From the NCBI GenBank assembly GCA_963681505.1, contig OY811971.1, positions 9,977,991 to 10,041,990 on the forward strand: 64,000 bases of DNA, given 5' to 3'. Shown piece after piece: positions 38,701 to 45,029 of this stretch. Positions within the stretch are counted from its first letter, which is position 1; the number at the start of each line of letters is the position of its first letter. The notes beneath the pieces are model-generated. The model saw nothing but the letters and a program-made list of their open reading frames with translations, was not told where the DNA came from and did no database searches. The stretch comes from Eunapius fragilis (Eukaryota > Porifera > Demospongiae > Spongillida > Spongillidae). Made by a program: the position numbers and the translations under genes.

Positions 38701-41700
38701 AACATGACTCGCACTCGACTCGCACTGCACTCGCGAGCGAGTGTGAACTTGTGGGTGGACGGTGCTGTACATGTCCTTGGGCTGGGCTGGTACTACTCAC
38801 CCAATCCTGTAGATCAACTTTGGCACCAGCAGATAGCAATATCCTCACAACCTCTTCATGGCCATTCCCAGATGCTATCATCAGTGATGACCATCCACCC
38901 TGATATGATTATGGCTGTACCAGGAACACCCTACCACACAACTCATCCTTCACACAGTCACAGAGAACACACCCACATGGGAGGAAATAATTTGAATCAG
39001 GAGGTGGGGGTGGGACAGGTGAGTAGGAAGAGTCCAAATATAAGATTGATGCACTACTCCCTACTCCAACCATTGTCTGGATGATAACAAGTGTTCAGTC
39101 ATGACATTAGGAAATGTAATGGCACAGCAGGCTTCATTAGGTACAAAATGACATCACACATGTTCTATATGTGTAAAGAAAAATGGAACCATTGGTGCAC
39201 ATGAGGTGTGCACTATTATGGGTTTAACCTCATAAAAAGGGGGGAGTGAGGGTGGGGGTGCCACTGTTGACTGCTTAGCACAAATATACTAATTCCACTG
39301 CATGCTATATAATGTAATGCTCTCATCTGGCCTAACAGTGGAGCAAATGGTGTGTTTGTACCCTAGTGTACCTTAGCAGACAGGTACTGTACCAATGGTG
39401 AGGGTGTGAGTTATGAGGTGCTGGGAATGGTGAAGGTGTGATGTAGAGGGAAAGGTGATGGTGTGGGGTGGAGGTATGATGTGGAAGGAAATCTAATTAC
39501 TCAAGTACACCTGCCCCTCAGGTTTCCTGGACATGTCATAGTGTTTTGATGTTGTGATAATGTAATTTAACATGTAGATTTAAGGTAGGAAATCCTATGT
39601 TTCAAAAACAAATAGTAATACCATGGTTGGATAGGTGACAATGTGGCGATTTCAAATGTGCTTTTGTTTTTGTCAAAATGTTAACCGAGGAAAAGTTATG
39701 GGGCATCAAAAATTTCGACGCCATATTCCAAATAGTTAGAACATTAGCGTTTCGCAAATAAATTAAGACCGCCATTTGTTCCGTATATCTAATTATCTGC
39801 ATTTTTATTATTGGTTATAGGTTAACTGTTAAGGGTGGGCTATATATAATTGGCAGGTAAATTATTTTTATGGTGTGTCCGTATTCTTAGCCGGACTCTG
39901 TTGTGAATTTTCATAATGCGTGGTAAATGTGTCTGCGCGCGCGATCGATTGTGTATGCGTTTCAATGTGCGCGCGCGTGTTGTTTATATGTGCGTGTGTT
40001 ATGTATGTGCGCTATTTGTGTCTGCGCGTAAGAAGTTGCGTTGCTGACGGACAACAGCTACTGCTTGGCATGTCCGAGTTCATTAGATAGTAACCACGAT
40101 TTTCTACCTCGTGCACTGTAAGGGCTAAGCCCATCTGTAGGCGCTTTCTGGACTATATAATCATGGATTGTATCATAGATATTAGAGTAGATTGTATATA
40201 GTAAGGGGGCGTCTCCAAGGAAAAGATAACGTCATTTTGTCACCATACAATATGCAATAATTATTTTAATAAAAGATACAATGGTTATAATATAACATGT
40301 ATACACACACATAGCAAATGCATAAAACGAGCCGCTTGTGACATGACAATGTGCATCTTCCAGGGGGTCTCCTGTGTAATAAGATAATCATTATGGACTG
40401 TCTGAGATACTCTACGGGTATAGGTGTGTGTCCTGGGGTGAGCGTCCAGGGTACTGTAGGGGTACAGGTGTGTGTCCTGGGGGGAGAGATGTGAGCCGTC
40501 AAGAGACGTGAGCCATCCGGGGTACTGTAGGGGAACAAGGTGTGTGTCGTGGGGGAAGAGACGTGAGCCGTCAAGAGACGTGAGCCATCCGGGGTACTGT
40601 AGGGGAACAAGGTGTGTGTCGTGGGGGAAGAGATGTGAGCCGTCAAGAGACGTGAGCCATCCAGGGTACTGTAGGGTAACAAGGTGTGTGTCCTGGGGGA
40701 AGAGACGTGAGCCGTCAAGAGACGTGAGCCATCCGGGGTACTGTAGGGGAACAAGGTGTGTGTCGTGGGGGAAGAGACGTGAGCCGTCAAGAGACGTGAG
40801 CCATCCGGGGTACTGTAGGGGAACAAGGTGTGTGTCGTGGGGACTGAGGGTTGTCTGGTCAGTCAGTACTTCTAGAAATGTATGTCTGCAATGACTTGAT
40901 GCCTGCATGGGGACAGTATACATTTATAGCCTGACAAATATTTCTATGCACACTCAATAGACCCATTGCTAGTAGTAGGGGTGCATGGATCATGTGTAAT
41001 GTACATACAAGGCACCCCCCCCCCCCCCGCCCACTCACCCCACAACAAGCCTTATCCACACTATTGCTTTCGACACTCAAAATGGTGGATCAGACAAATA
41101 ACATCACTTCGCTCCGCCCATTGCACAACCTCTATACATGCTGCTGGGCCTGCTCTTGTTTTATACTTGTCTCCTTGCGTTAACTCGGAAATGATACATA
41201 TACCCGGCAGTGTGTAGACCATGGGACCATGTGAGAGTGTGTGGACTACCTTGTTCATACTGTCCAATCATCCTAGGTGGCACGCTCTTTGCCTCTGGTG
41301 TCCGATGTCAACAAAGCAGCTGCTGTTATCATGGCAACTACTGGTGCTGAAGCCATCCCCTGCTTCACCACTACAGCCTTGTCTGCCTCCAAGTCTATGT
41401 TTGCTGATCCAGAGGTGTCAGGACAGGGACTCCCGGGGCTGCTGTCTGCATATAGATAACAAGGTCGTCACAGAACGCAGCACCACCAACTCATCTGCCA
41501 CCCCATTGGTGGCCTCGCTCCAGGCTTGTGTGCTGTAGACTGGGGAGAGGGACTGCCGGAGGTCATGAGATTGGGTCCGCTCTGGGCCTTGATGGTGGAG
41601 GTCCTTGGGTCTCCCTCTCCATGTCCTAGGACTTCTGGATGGGGACTGCTGGTGGGGGTCATGGGTAAGGATGCCATTGGCTGCTATCTGGGGAGTGAGG

Positions 41701-44352
41701 TTCCAAGCAGATGCCTGGAGGAAGGGACAGAAGGAACATGGAGATCAGAGGGGGATGGAAGGTGAAAGAGGGAGTGAGTGAAATGGAGAAAGGGAACAGG
41801 AGAGAGAGAGAGAGAGGAGGTGATTCCTCCCTGCCATGCATTGTACACATGACCTCAGCTATAGATGCATCAGGAGGAGAGATGTTTAACAACCCGTTTA
41901 CGACAGATGCAGGGTAACCTGGGGAATAATTCCCTCCTAGTCCTAGTGTTTCCTATATAAAGCCAATAACCACCCCCTCCTCCCACGTTATGTATCCCTC
42001 TTCACACTATGTTTGTCACAAAGAAAATAACACTACAATAACCCCCAAGGCTGATCAAAGGGATAATGAACAGGTAATCCAAGACACAGGTATTTTTATG
42101 CATCAACTGAAGGGGACAGTAGCCATCTTGGATGTACGTACGTTGGGCTATTACATTTAATAATCGTACACCCCCACGGAAGACACGTTATAAAATACAT
42201 CTACCCTGGTCAGCTCATGTGAGCACACAACCCTCTGGACAGTATGTTGTACGCACCCCCCCCCCCCCCCCCCCCACACACACACACCCCAGGACACGAC
42301 TAACTTCATATGGAGGCACCCTGGACAATTTTCTTGACCTGGCGGATCCAGCATATTTTAGGTTCATTATAACCGGGCAATTATGGGCCTGTGCCTGCAA
42401 TTGCCCGGAATAACATACGTTGTATGAAGGCTGTATGATCGTGATGGGTAACCCAGTGATGGTCGGTCATCATCTTCGGTTCGTCTGTGCGGTTAGTCTC
42501 GTACCCAGGCCTTTTGTGGGAGCTAACCGCTAGCTTCGACTTTCTAACCAACTAGACATACTTGGACACAATCAAATCCCGCCTCTCTATAAGAATTTAC
42601 AAATAGTTTAATAAATCAAAATGCAAAAGGAATAACTTAGCACAAGTCAATGGTAAATGTGGTTCCATTGATTTTACAGTTATACATATACATGTCCATA
42701 CAACATCACTCAGAGATTTGTCCATCAAATTCTTTCAATTGAGCACACAATGAAGATTTTATTTCCAAGACTGTGAAGTGTCCAGAAAAATCATCCGTCT
42801 CCCCATATGCTTAATGAAAACTGGTAAAGTGGTGTCATTACATCCATATGCATATGCAATGCGTATTAGGAAGTATATATCACGAACTTCATCACTATAG
42901 TATAGTAGAAAATAAACATTTTATACATTCCCTCTCATGCTATTTTAAATGCTGATCACGTTGTGATTTATGTTGCTACGCCATACCAGGCAATGTAATA
43001 TAACAAAGAGTGATTTGTGTAGTTTTTTTAAAGTAGCTGTAGAATTCATACTAAAGTATCCTCTAGTTAACCATACTCCATCCCTGCATGTGACTGCATT
43101 TCCAGTCTTCATTGTGTATTAAGTAAACAAGTTTACAATAGGTACAAGTTTCTGAATGGTTTTGTAATATGTATTTTTGCTGACACATGCTGCACAACCC
43201 TAATCCATACTTAAGGACACGGGGGTATTTTGCATATGTACATCCAGCAAACTGACAAAAAAGCAGTTTGTAGCATAAAGCTAACAGTTTCTTGCTTAGA
43301 CCAGATATGTTCACTTGAACTAGCAAAAGTAGTAATTCTGTGTTCACAACCATTTTTTATGCACATACACCAATGTTATCAAATGAATAAGTAAGCCGTC
43401 TACCTGTTACCACTGTGCGCTGTCGTGGGAACGATGTTGGTCAAGTCATATCCACGTATTATAGGGAGCGTCTCCAAACTATTTTGGAAAAGTTAACGTC
43501 ATTGTGAAGTTTCATTCCCCCCCCCCCCCCCTCCCCCATAACGTCATTGATATCGGAGTCCGACGCCATTTTTTTGGTCAAAATGTCACGAGCCTGACTC
43601 AATGTCAAAATGACGCTAACTTTTCCATAATAGTTAGGAGACGCCCCCTTTCTTATAAATAGAAATTTCTGGTCTCGTCATCACTGTAGCGATGACCTAA
43701 TCAACCCATGGAGGGGCTGGATACGAGTCTAAGTGCTATGAATAAATTACATTGTGTAAACAATCTCTGGGTAGATTTTTAATAGGAATATTTCGTATGT
43801 TTTGAACGGAATGCAATATCGGAATTCTGTCTCGTACAAAAGATGGATCCAAATGCTAAGATCTCCCTGAATTTTTAAAACAGAAATTTGCGACATACAA
43901 AGTTAGCTATATTTTTTTGTTGTGATTTTCTATCTTTCAGGTATGCTTTAAGATATGTACCTGCTGATTTTATAAATTATGCAAAAGTTAATTGTGTATA
44001 TATATATACGACATCATTTAAATTCCATAATAATAAGTTGCAAAGATGATACGGAGTCAAGACATAGCAACTGCATTTCGAACTTTCATTATTATTTTTC
44101 ATCCAAAAAAGTTTGGAAAAAAAATCAAACAAATTCAAATTTGACATCACAACGCATACCTCTCCAGTGTAGAAAAAAATTGAGCGTTTTTGAAACTTCC
44201 GGACTTCCTACCTTAACATCTCATTTCTTATCACTGGTTACATGTATGTGAGATGATATGGTACTCACCCCATTTGTACAATCAACATGTACTCCTTGTT
44301 CCAGCAATTTCTTAACCTCTTCAATACTTCCATCCTCAGATGCTGCCAAAAG
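12822..44352 (-). CDS. Ankyrin-Roc-COR-Death domain protein, large multi-exon gene
   Basis: Minus-strand gene assembled from exons with matching phases. Ankyrin exons: 44269-44352, 38801-38899, 36900-37001, 34503-34601, 33544-33642, 32578-32679, 30829-30927, 29845-29943, 28839-28940 and 27875-27976. Then 19527-19781 (ankyrin plus P-loop), 13206-14781 (rest of Roc, COR) and 12822-13141 (Death domain, stop). All junctions are phase 0 except the last, which is phase 1. With every exon included the visible part is about 1045 residues; the 5' end is not found. In known proteins of this class ankyrin repeats bind partners, Roc-COR is a GTPase/dimerisation unit and the Death domain recruits signalling adaptors, so a cytosolic sensor or signalling scaffold is likely. 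The introns carry many transposons. The order of domains is well supported; whether every ankyrin exon is used in one transcript is not known. Confidence 0.8.
13206..14781 (-). CDS. Large exon: Roc GTPase (G3-G4) and COR domain
   Basis: 525 codons plus one base, after a pyrimidine-rich acceptor ending CAACAG. The upstream ATG at 14811 is in frame but lies in the pyrimidine tract of the intron, so I do not use it as a start. Roc switch-II motif TIYDLAGHKEYHSSH (DxxGH) is near residue 35 and the G4-type motif VVGTHDDK near residue 100. The COR region follows: a helical segment with LSELETLLEREE, then a winged-helix-like part (LLKVLSDIGLVVFF, GWIVLHQDALLEKV, GVIPVAVLKHHFP, FLIRFELCQQI) ending near WLFFPALI. 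The C-terminal 200 residues have no domain I can name. The P-loop is on the separate exon 19527-19781. Confidence 0.87.
14830..17428. other. Intron of the Roc-COR gene, no gene seen
   Basis: Mostly unique AT-rich sequence. It has a long G-run at 16949-16972 followed by GGTGGTGGT, and scattered ORFs under 145 codons without recognisable features. No repeat ends were found apart from short ACATGT motifs. Confidence 0.5.
17429..18898. mobile_element. Long-TIR mariner/pogo-like DNA element
   Basis: Arms of roughly 370-420 bp are inverted copies: the left runs from 17429 (CAGTGGAGTTCC) to about 17800 and the right from about 18480 to 18898. Landmarks shared by the arms are CAAGAAATAGATGCTGAATC, the segment with CAACCTGACCAGCAGTTG, and the GCCCACGCGCTGTGG / CCACAGCGTGTGGGC pair. 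The element is flanked by TA on both sides, and CAGT ends with TA duplication fit the Tc1/mariner-pogo group. The 680-bp centre has no intact transposase. It lies in the intron between the Roc exons. The arms differ at many positions, so it is not recent. Confidence 0.75.
19194..19510. mobile_element. 317-bp MITE with TA target duplication
   Basis: Terminal inverted repeats CAGGGGCTGCTC and GAGCAACCCCTG, with longer internal arms (CAATTTGAGGTCGATTAGTG and GGGAGACAGGGCTTTGTTGA, each with its complement), are flanked by TA at 19192-19193 and 19511-19512. No coding capacity. Its edge is only 16 bp from the splice donor of the P-loop exon at 19527. Confidence 0.85.
19527..19781 (-). CDS. Exon: last ankyrin repeat and Roc P-loop
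   Basis: Exactly 85 codons, phase 0 at both ends (acceptor TTAG/TATGG, donor AAAG/GTCAGA). Residues 1-33 are an ankyrin repeat (GDTALHRAARQGREGCVRHL, then GIDVNLKNKSGQPPLQLA beginning the next repeat). Residues 68-85 are the start of a Roc domain: FGKVIMCGDSGAGKSTLTK, with the Walker A GxxGxGKST. The switch and G4 motifs are on the next exon 13206-14781, so the GTPase is split by an intron right after the P-loop. Confidence 0.9.
20110..21900 (-). mobile_element. Dead LINE (RT plus endonuclease-like C-terminus)
   Basis: The most complete copy of the LINE family in the window. On the minus strand, from high to low coordinates: a reverse-transcriptase region around 21700-21760 reading GVQQGDPLGPLLFSL; a YLDA segment near 21620 where the active box should read YxDD, with a stop codon just before it; then an open stretch 21134-20451 with a zinc-binding-like Cys-Cys-His-Cys pattern (CPVC...GHHAITC), VVTRHN and PADVL...ALDLTVTSPL, matching the arrangement of restriction-like endonucleases in R2/R4-type LINEs; then a further open piece 20469-20197. 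Simple ATT/AAT repeats lie at 20111-20140, just past the 3' end. Several stops and frame changes show it is dead. It sits in the intron between 19781 and 27875. Confidence 0.8.
22262..22286. repeat. Long C-run
   Basis: About 25 consecutive C, immediately before the transposase fragment. Comparable runs are at 21982-21998 (G), 16949-16972 (G), 41016-41029, 42257-42275 and 43516-43530. Confidence 0.85.
22287..22898 (+). pseudogene. Pogo/Tigger-type DDE transposase fragment
   Basis: Two open pieces in different frames, 22322-22543 and 22626-22898, together cover the catalytic core of a DDE_1 transposase. The first D is in FNCDESHFFIVKK, the second in ADGHKSHLSPETVEFC, and the third in THMIQLLDVSVFKSLKGLW, all in the spacing of the pogo/Tigger/jerky group. 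In between, stops and a frame change interrupt it, and the DNA-binding N-terminus is missing. It is a dead fragment of a plain DNA transposon in the intron of the Roc-COR gene. Confidence 0.82.
22900..23580. other. Intron, nothing recognised
   Basis: No exon, repeat end or RNA gene was found between the transposase fragment and the minisatellite that follows. Confidence 0.5.
23585..23710. repeat. Minisatellite, TCATATGGTCCATTAGCTAC unit
   Basis: Five imperfect copies of a unit of about 27 bp whose core is CATATGGTCCATTAGCTACT followed by GGTACC or a variant. Confidence 0.85.
23785..25185 (+). mobile_element. Dispersed element, copy 1 (inverted match at 58072-59313)
   Basis: About 1.4 kb that matches 58072-59313 in the opposite orientation. 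One end carries a hairpin with arms GGAACCTAC/GTAGGTTCC at 23793-23814. The interior includes CGATTGCCACTAAAAGCG in complement, (TTC)n, the segment near 24280 (AGCGTTATCAAATTCGATGG) and 24590-24700. The other end is the foldback 24893-25185. Similarity stops at the outer edge of that foldback in both copies. No transposase is recognisable; a small + ORF at 24251-24517 (Cys-rich, CCQICQTCVC) is not kept open in the other copy. Confidence 0.75.
24893..25185. mobile_element. Foldback MITE of the ACAAG family, copy 2
   Basis: Arms of about 130 bp, starting ACAAGTAATAAAAACATTCT and ending with its complement, around a short AT-rich loop. Inside each arm is GTGTAAAAAGCAAGGGAACA. The arms are nearly identical, so this copy is comparatively young or kept uniform. 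Confidence 0.88.
25186..26505. other. Intron, nothing recognised
   Basis: AT-rich sequence without an exon or repeat ends. A stretch at 26240-26335 is locally rich in TGTGCGC and CGCCGCTTC. Confidence 0.5.
26508..26583. repeat. Near-perfect hairpin at the edge of the ankyrin block
   Basis: Arms of about 33 bp pair around a 10-base loop (GAGCTGTATT). The inner part GTACTTTACACAGGAAAGTG is a perfect match to its complement and the outer part GCAGATATAT pairs with one bulge. The right edge coincides with the first base of the block duplicated at 31267. Confidence 0.85.
27345..27575. repeat. Insertion present only in unit types 1 and 5
   Basis: About 230 bp (GGGCCAAAGGCCCGCTACGC to the GCCATCTTGCCATGAACGAG region) found here and at 32050-32280 but missing from the other ankyrin units. 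It may be an old short interspersed element carried along by the block duplication. Confidence 0.5.
27875..27976 (-). CDS. Ankyrin exon A
   Basis: 34 codons, phase 0 in and out, acceptor CTTCAG, donor AAG/GTGAGT. Starts GRESSSLMRASGNGHEEVVR and ends with ILLSAGANVDLQDK. It is one whole ankyrin repeat (LMxA, GHEEVV, LLxxGA). It has one extra Ser codon compared with exons C and F. Nucleotide sequence equals exon E at 32578-32679. Confidence 0.9.
28440..28630. repeat. Minisatellite GCACTCATACACACACTCAC, unit 2
   Basis: About nine copies of a 20-bp unit, consensus CTCACTGCACTCATACACAC, in the intron of each roughly 1 kb ankyrin unit. Corresponding arrays are at 29408-29635, 30405-30620, 33140-33335 and 34105-34300; shorter versions are at 27300-27340/27580-27665 and 32010-32045/32285-32370. 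All ORFs reading SVCMSAV or HTLTALIHT are products of this repeat. Confidence 0.9.
28839..28940 (-). CDS. Ankyrin exon B
   Basis: 34 codons, phase 0, same borders. Starts DGGESSLMRASGKGHEEVVR, the closest of the set to the ankyrin consensus, and ends VDLQDK. Differs from exon A at the first residues and by Lys for Asn in S-G-x-G-H. Confidence 0.9.
29845..29943 (-). CDS. Ankyrin exon C
   Basis: 33 codons, phase 0. Starts GRESSLMRASENGHEEVVR; ends VDLQDK. It has Ser-Glu-Asn-Gly-His where A has Ser-Gly-Asn-Gly-His. Confidence 0.9.
30829..30927 (-). CDS. Ankyrin exon D
   Basis: 33 codons, phase 0. Starts YRESSLMRASENGHEEVVR; ends VDLQDK. On the acceptor side its flank (CATCCTTCACACAGTCACAG onward, 30980-31130) differs from A-C and matches G, H and I. 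Confidence 0.9.
32578..32679 (-). CDS. Ankyrin exon E
   Basis: 34 codons, phase 0, same protein sequence as exon A including the extra Ser. It shows how recent the block duplication is, or that gene conversion keeps the two uniform. Confidence 0.9.
33544..33642 (-). CDS. Ankyrin exon F
   Basis: 33 codons, phase 0. Starts GRESSLMRASGNGHEEVVR; ends VDLQDK. Like C but with Gly instead of Glu before Asn-Gly-His. Confidence 0.9.
34503..34601 (-). CDS. Ankyrin exon G
   Basis: 33 codons, phase 0. Starts DRQSSLMRASENGHEEVVK; ends SAGASVDLLSK. It is the most different of the cluster: Lys for Arg in the helix, Ser for Asn in GAxVD, and a changed C-terminal LLSK. Confidence 0.9.
34959..35310. mobile_element. 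Two adjacent palindromic elements
   Basis: 34959-35085 is bounded by ACTGAAACCGAGGGATCTAC and its complement. Next to it, 35093-35310 is bounded by TTTAGACAATAGC and GCTATTGTCTAAA, with a GC-rich inner palindrome at 35160-35213 (AAGTGCCAGTGGGGGG / CCCCCCACTGGCACT). Neither has coding capacity. They interrupt the sequence just 5' (in gene direction) of exon G. Confidence 0.7.
35662..35706. repeat. (CA)n microsatellite
   Basis: About 20 CA units, at the place where the other ankyrin units carry the GCACTCATACACAC array. Confidence 0.9.
35770..35998. repeat. 26-bp minisatellite
   Basis: Nine copies of a 26-bp unit with core GCCACACACATACTGGTACC followed by AGTAAT or AGTACT. Each unit contains the palindrome TACTGGTACCAGTA. 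It is open on the minus strand (MCGITGT-type ORFs), which I regard as a by-product. Confidence 0.92.
36000..36690. other. Intron, nothing recognised
   Basis: Unique sequence with a G-rich tract at 36530-36550. From about 36690 the ankyrin-unit sequence resumes. Confidence 0.5.
36900..37001 (-). CDS. Ankyrin exon H
   Basis: 34 codons, phase 0. Starts YGRSSLMRASENGHEEVVR; ends VDLQDDE, one residue longer at the C-terminal side than the other exons. Flanks on both sides match the ankyrin unit. Confidence 0.88.
37385..38100. repeat. Compound tandem repeat, CACTAGCCACACCCA units
   Basis: Interleaved units with cores CACTCACTAGCCACACCCAT, CGACCCTCACTCACTGGCC and CAGGACCCTTAGCGGCAG. The first part repeats with a higher-order period of about 115-120 bp; the last 250 bp are diverged variants (CTGACCACACCCATTGGCCC). 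Confidence 0.85.
38101..38570. mobile_element. Probable foldback element, GGGCGTAGCCCGAC motif
   Basis: Several internal inverted matches: AGTCGCGTTAGCGACCAG, GCGTAGCCCGACTTAGCG against GCGCTAAGCCCGACTACGC, and GTGTGGGCTATTATCACA against TGTGATAATAACCCACAC. More GC-rich than its surroundings. I could not fix its ends or a target duplication. Confidence 0.5.
38640..38755. repeat. ACTCGC/GCGAGT-rich tract
   Basis: Dense short direct and inverted ACTCGC and GCGAGTG motifs just upstream (+ coordinates) of ankyrin exon I. Confidence 0.7.
38801..38899 (-). CDS. Ankyrin exon I
   Basis: 33 codons, phase 0, acceptor ATCAG, donor TGG/GTGAGT. Starts GGWSSLMIASGNGHEEVVR; ends SAGAKVDLQDW. Most of its intron context differs from the cluster, but the 3' flank on the + strand (38930-39240) matches that of D, G and H. 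Confidence 0.88.
39250..40200. other. Intron, nothing recognised
   Basis: No exon was found. 39930-40030 is rich in TGTGCGCGCG. At 40205-40245 there is one end (GGGGGCGTCTCC) of the element seen complete at 43462-43647. Confidence 0.5.
40410..40845. repeat. 72-bp minisatellite
   Basis: About five to six copies of a 72-bp unit (GGGGTACTGTAGGGGAACAA, then GTGTGTGTC, GTGGGGGAAGAGACGTGAGC, CGTCAAGAGACGTGAGCCAT). The period is divisible by three, so both strands are open through the array (WGKRREPSRDVSHPGYCR on plus, YSTPDGSRLLTAHVSS on minus). First copies are more diverged. Confidence 0.93.
41277..41459 (+). other. Possible isolated + exon
   Basis: After an ATCCTAG acceptor-like site the frame reads SLPLVSDVNKAAAVIMATTG and continues protein-like to a stop at 41459; a donor-like GAG/GTGTCA lies at 41414. 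I recognise no family and find no partner exons. It lies antisense to an intron of the ankyrin gene. Confidence 0.2.
42374..42410. repeat. Small hairpin
   Basis: GGGCAATT and AATTGCCC arms around a 17-base loop. Nearby are a C-run (42257-42275) and, at 42495-42515, a fragment of the inverted repeat seen at 50366-50493. Confidence 0.6.
42550..43460. other. Intron, nothing recognised
   Basis: AT-rich unique sequence with no exon or repeat end visible. Confidence 0.5.
43462..43647. mobile_element. MITE with GGGGGCGTCTCC ends
   Basis: Arms of about 40 bp: GAGCGTCTCCAAACTATTTT then GAAAAGTTAACGTCATT, against AATGACGCTAACTTTTCC then AGTTAGGAGACGCCCCC. The interior has a C-run and no coding capacity. 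A single end of the same family is at 40205-40245. Confidence 0.75.
44269..44352 (-). CDS. Ankyrin exon, 5'-most found
   Basis: 28 codons, phase 0, acceptor AAACAG, donor GGG/GTGAGT. Reads LLAASEDGSIEEVKKLLEQG then VHVDCTNG: the start of a first ankyrin repeat (LLxAAxxGxxxEVxxLLxxG). It is clearly not part of the recent cluster, being different in sequence and length. No exon upstream of it is identified, so the start of the protein is missing. Confidence 0.75.
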
Positions 44353-44439
44353 CTGTTTCTATGGTAACAGAACACCATAGTGAGAGTGCTGAGGTGGAGG
44401 AAGGTATGAACCCAACAAATTACAATGTACCCTGAACGT

Positions 44440-45023
44440 ACATGACAGACCCACACAGCCATATTGTTAGATGGGACCACCACATGTACACAGTGACCCA
44501 CACAGCCATACTGTTAGATGGGACCACCACATGTACACAGTGACCCACACAGCCATACTGTTAGATGACCACCACATGTACACAGTGACCCACACAGCCA
44601 TACTGTTAGATGGGACCATCACATGTACACAGTGACCCACACAGCCATACTGTTAGATGGGACCATCACTTGTACACAGTGACCCACACAGCCATACTGT
44701 TAGATGGGACCATCACATGTACACAGTGACCCACACAGCCATACTGTTAGATGGGACCACCACATGTACACAGTGACCCACACAGCCATACTGTTAGATG
44801 GGACCATCACATGTACACAGTGACCCACACAGCCATACTGTTAGATGGGACCACATGTACACAGTGACCCACACAGCCATACTGTTAGAAGGGACCACCA
44901 CATGTACACAGTGACCCACACAGCCATACTGTTAGATGACCACCACATGTACACAGTGACCCACACAGCCATACTGTTAGATGACCACCACATGTACACA
45001 GTGACCCACACAGCCATACTGTT
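44440..45023. repeat. 47-bp minisatellite
   Basis: About twelve copies of a unit of about 47 bp: ACCACCACATGTACACAGTG, ACCCACACAGCCATACTGTT, AGATGGG. Some copies lack GGG. Open frames in both directions are by-products. Confidence 0.93.
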
Positions 45024-45029
45024 ATAGAG

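Noticed and set aside
41468-41765. Opposed Pro/Ser-rich and Gly-rich ORFs
   Set aside because: Each is the antisense of the other in GC-rich sequence, and I could not find splice borders that join either to another exon.
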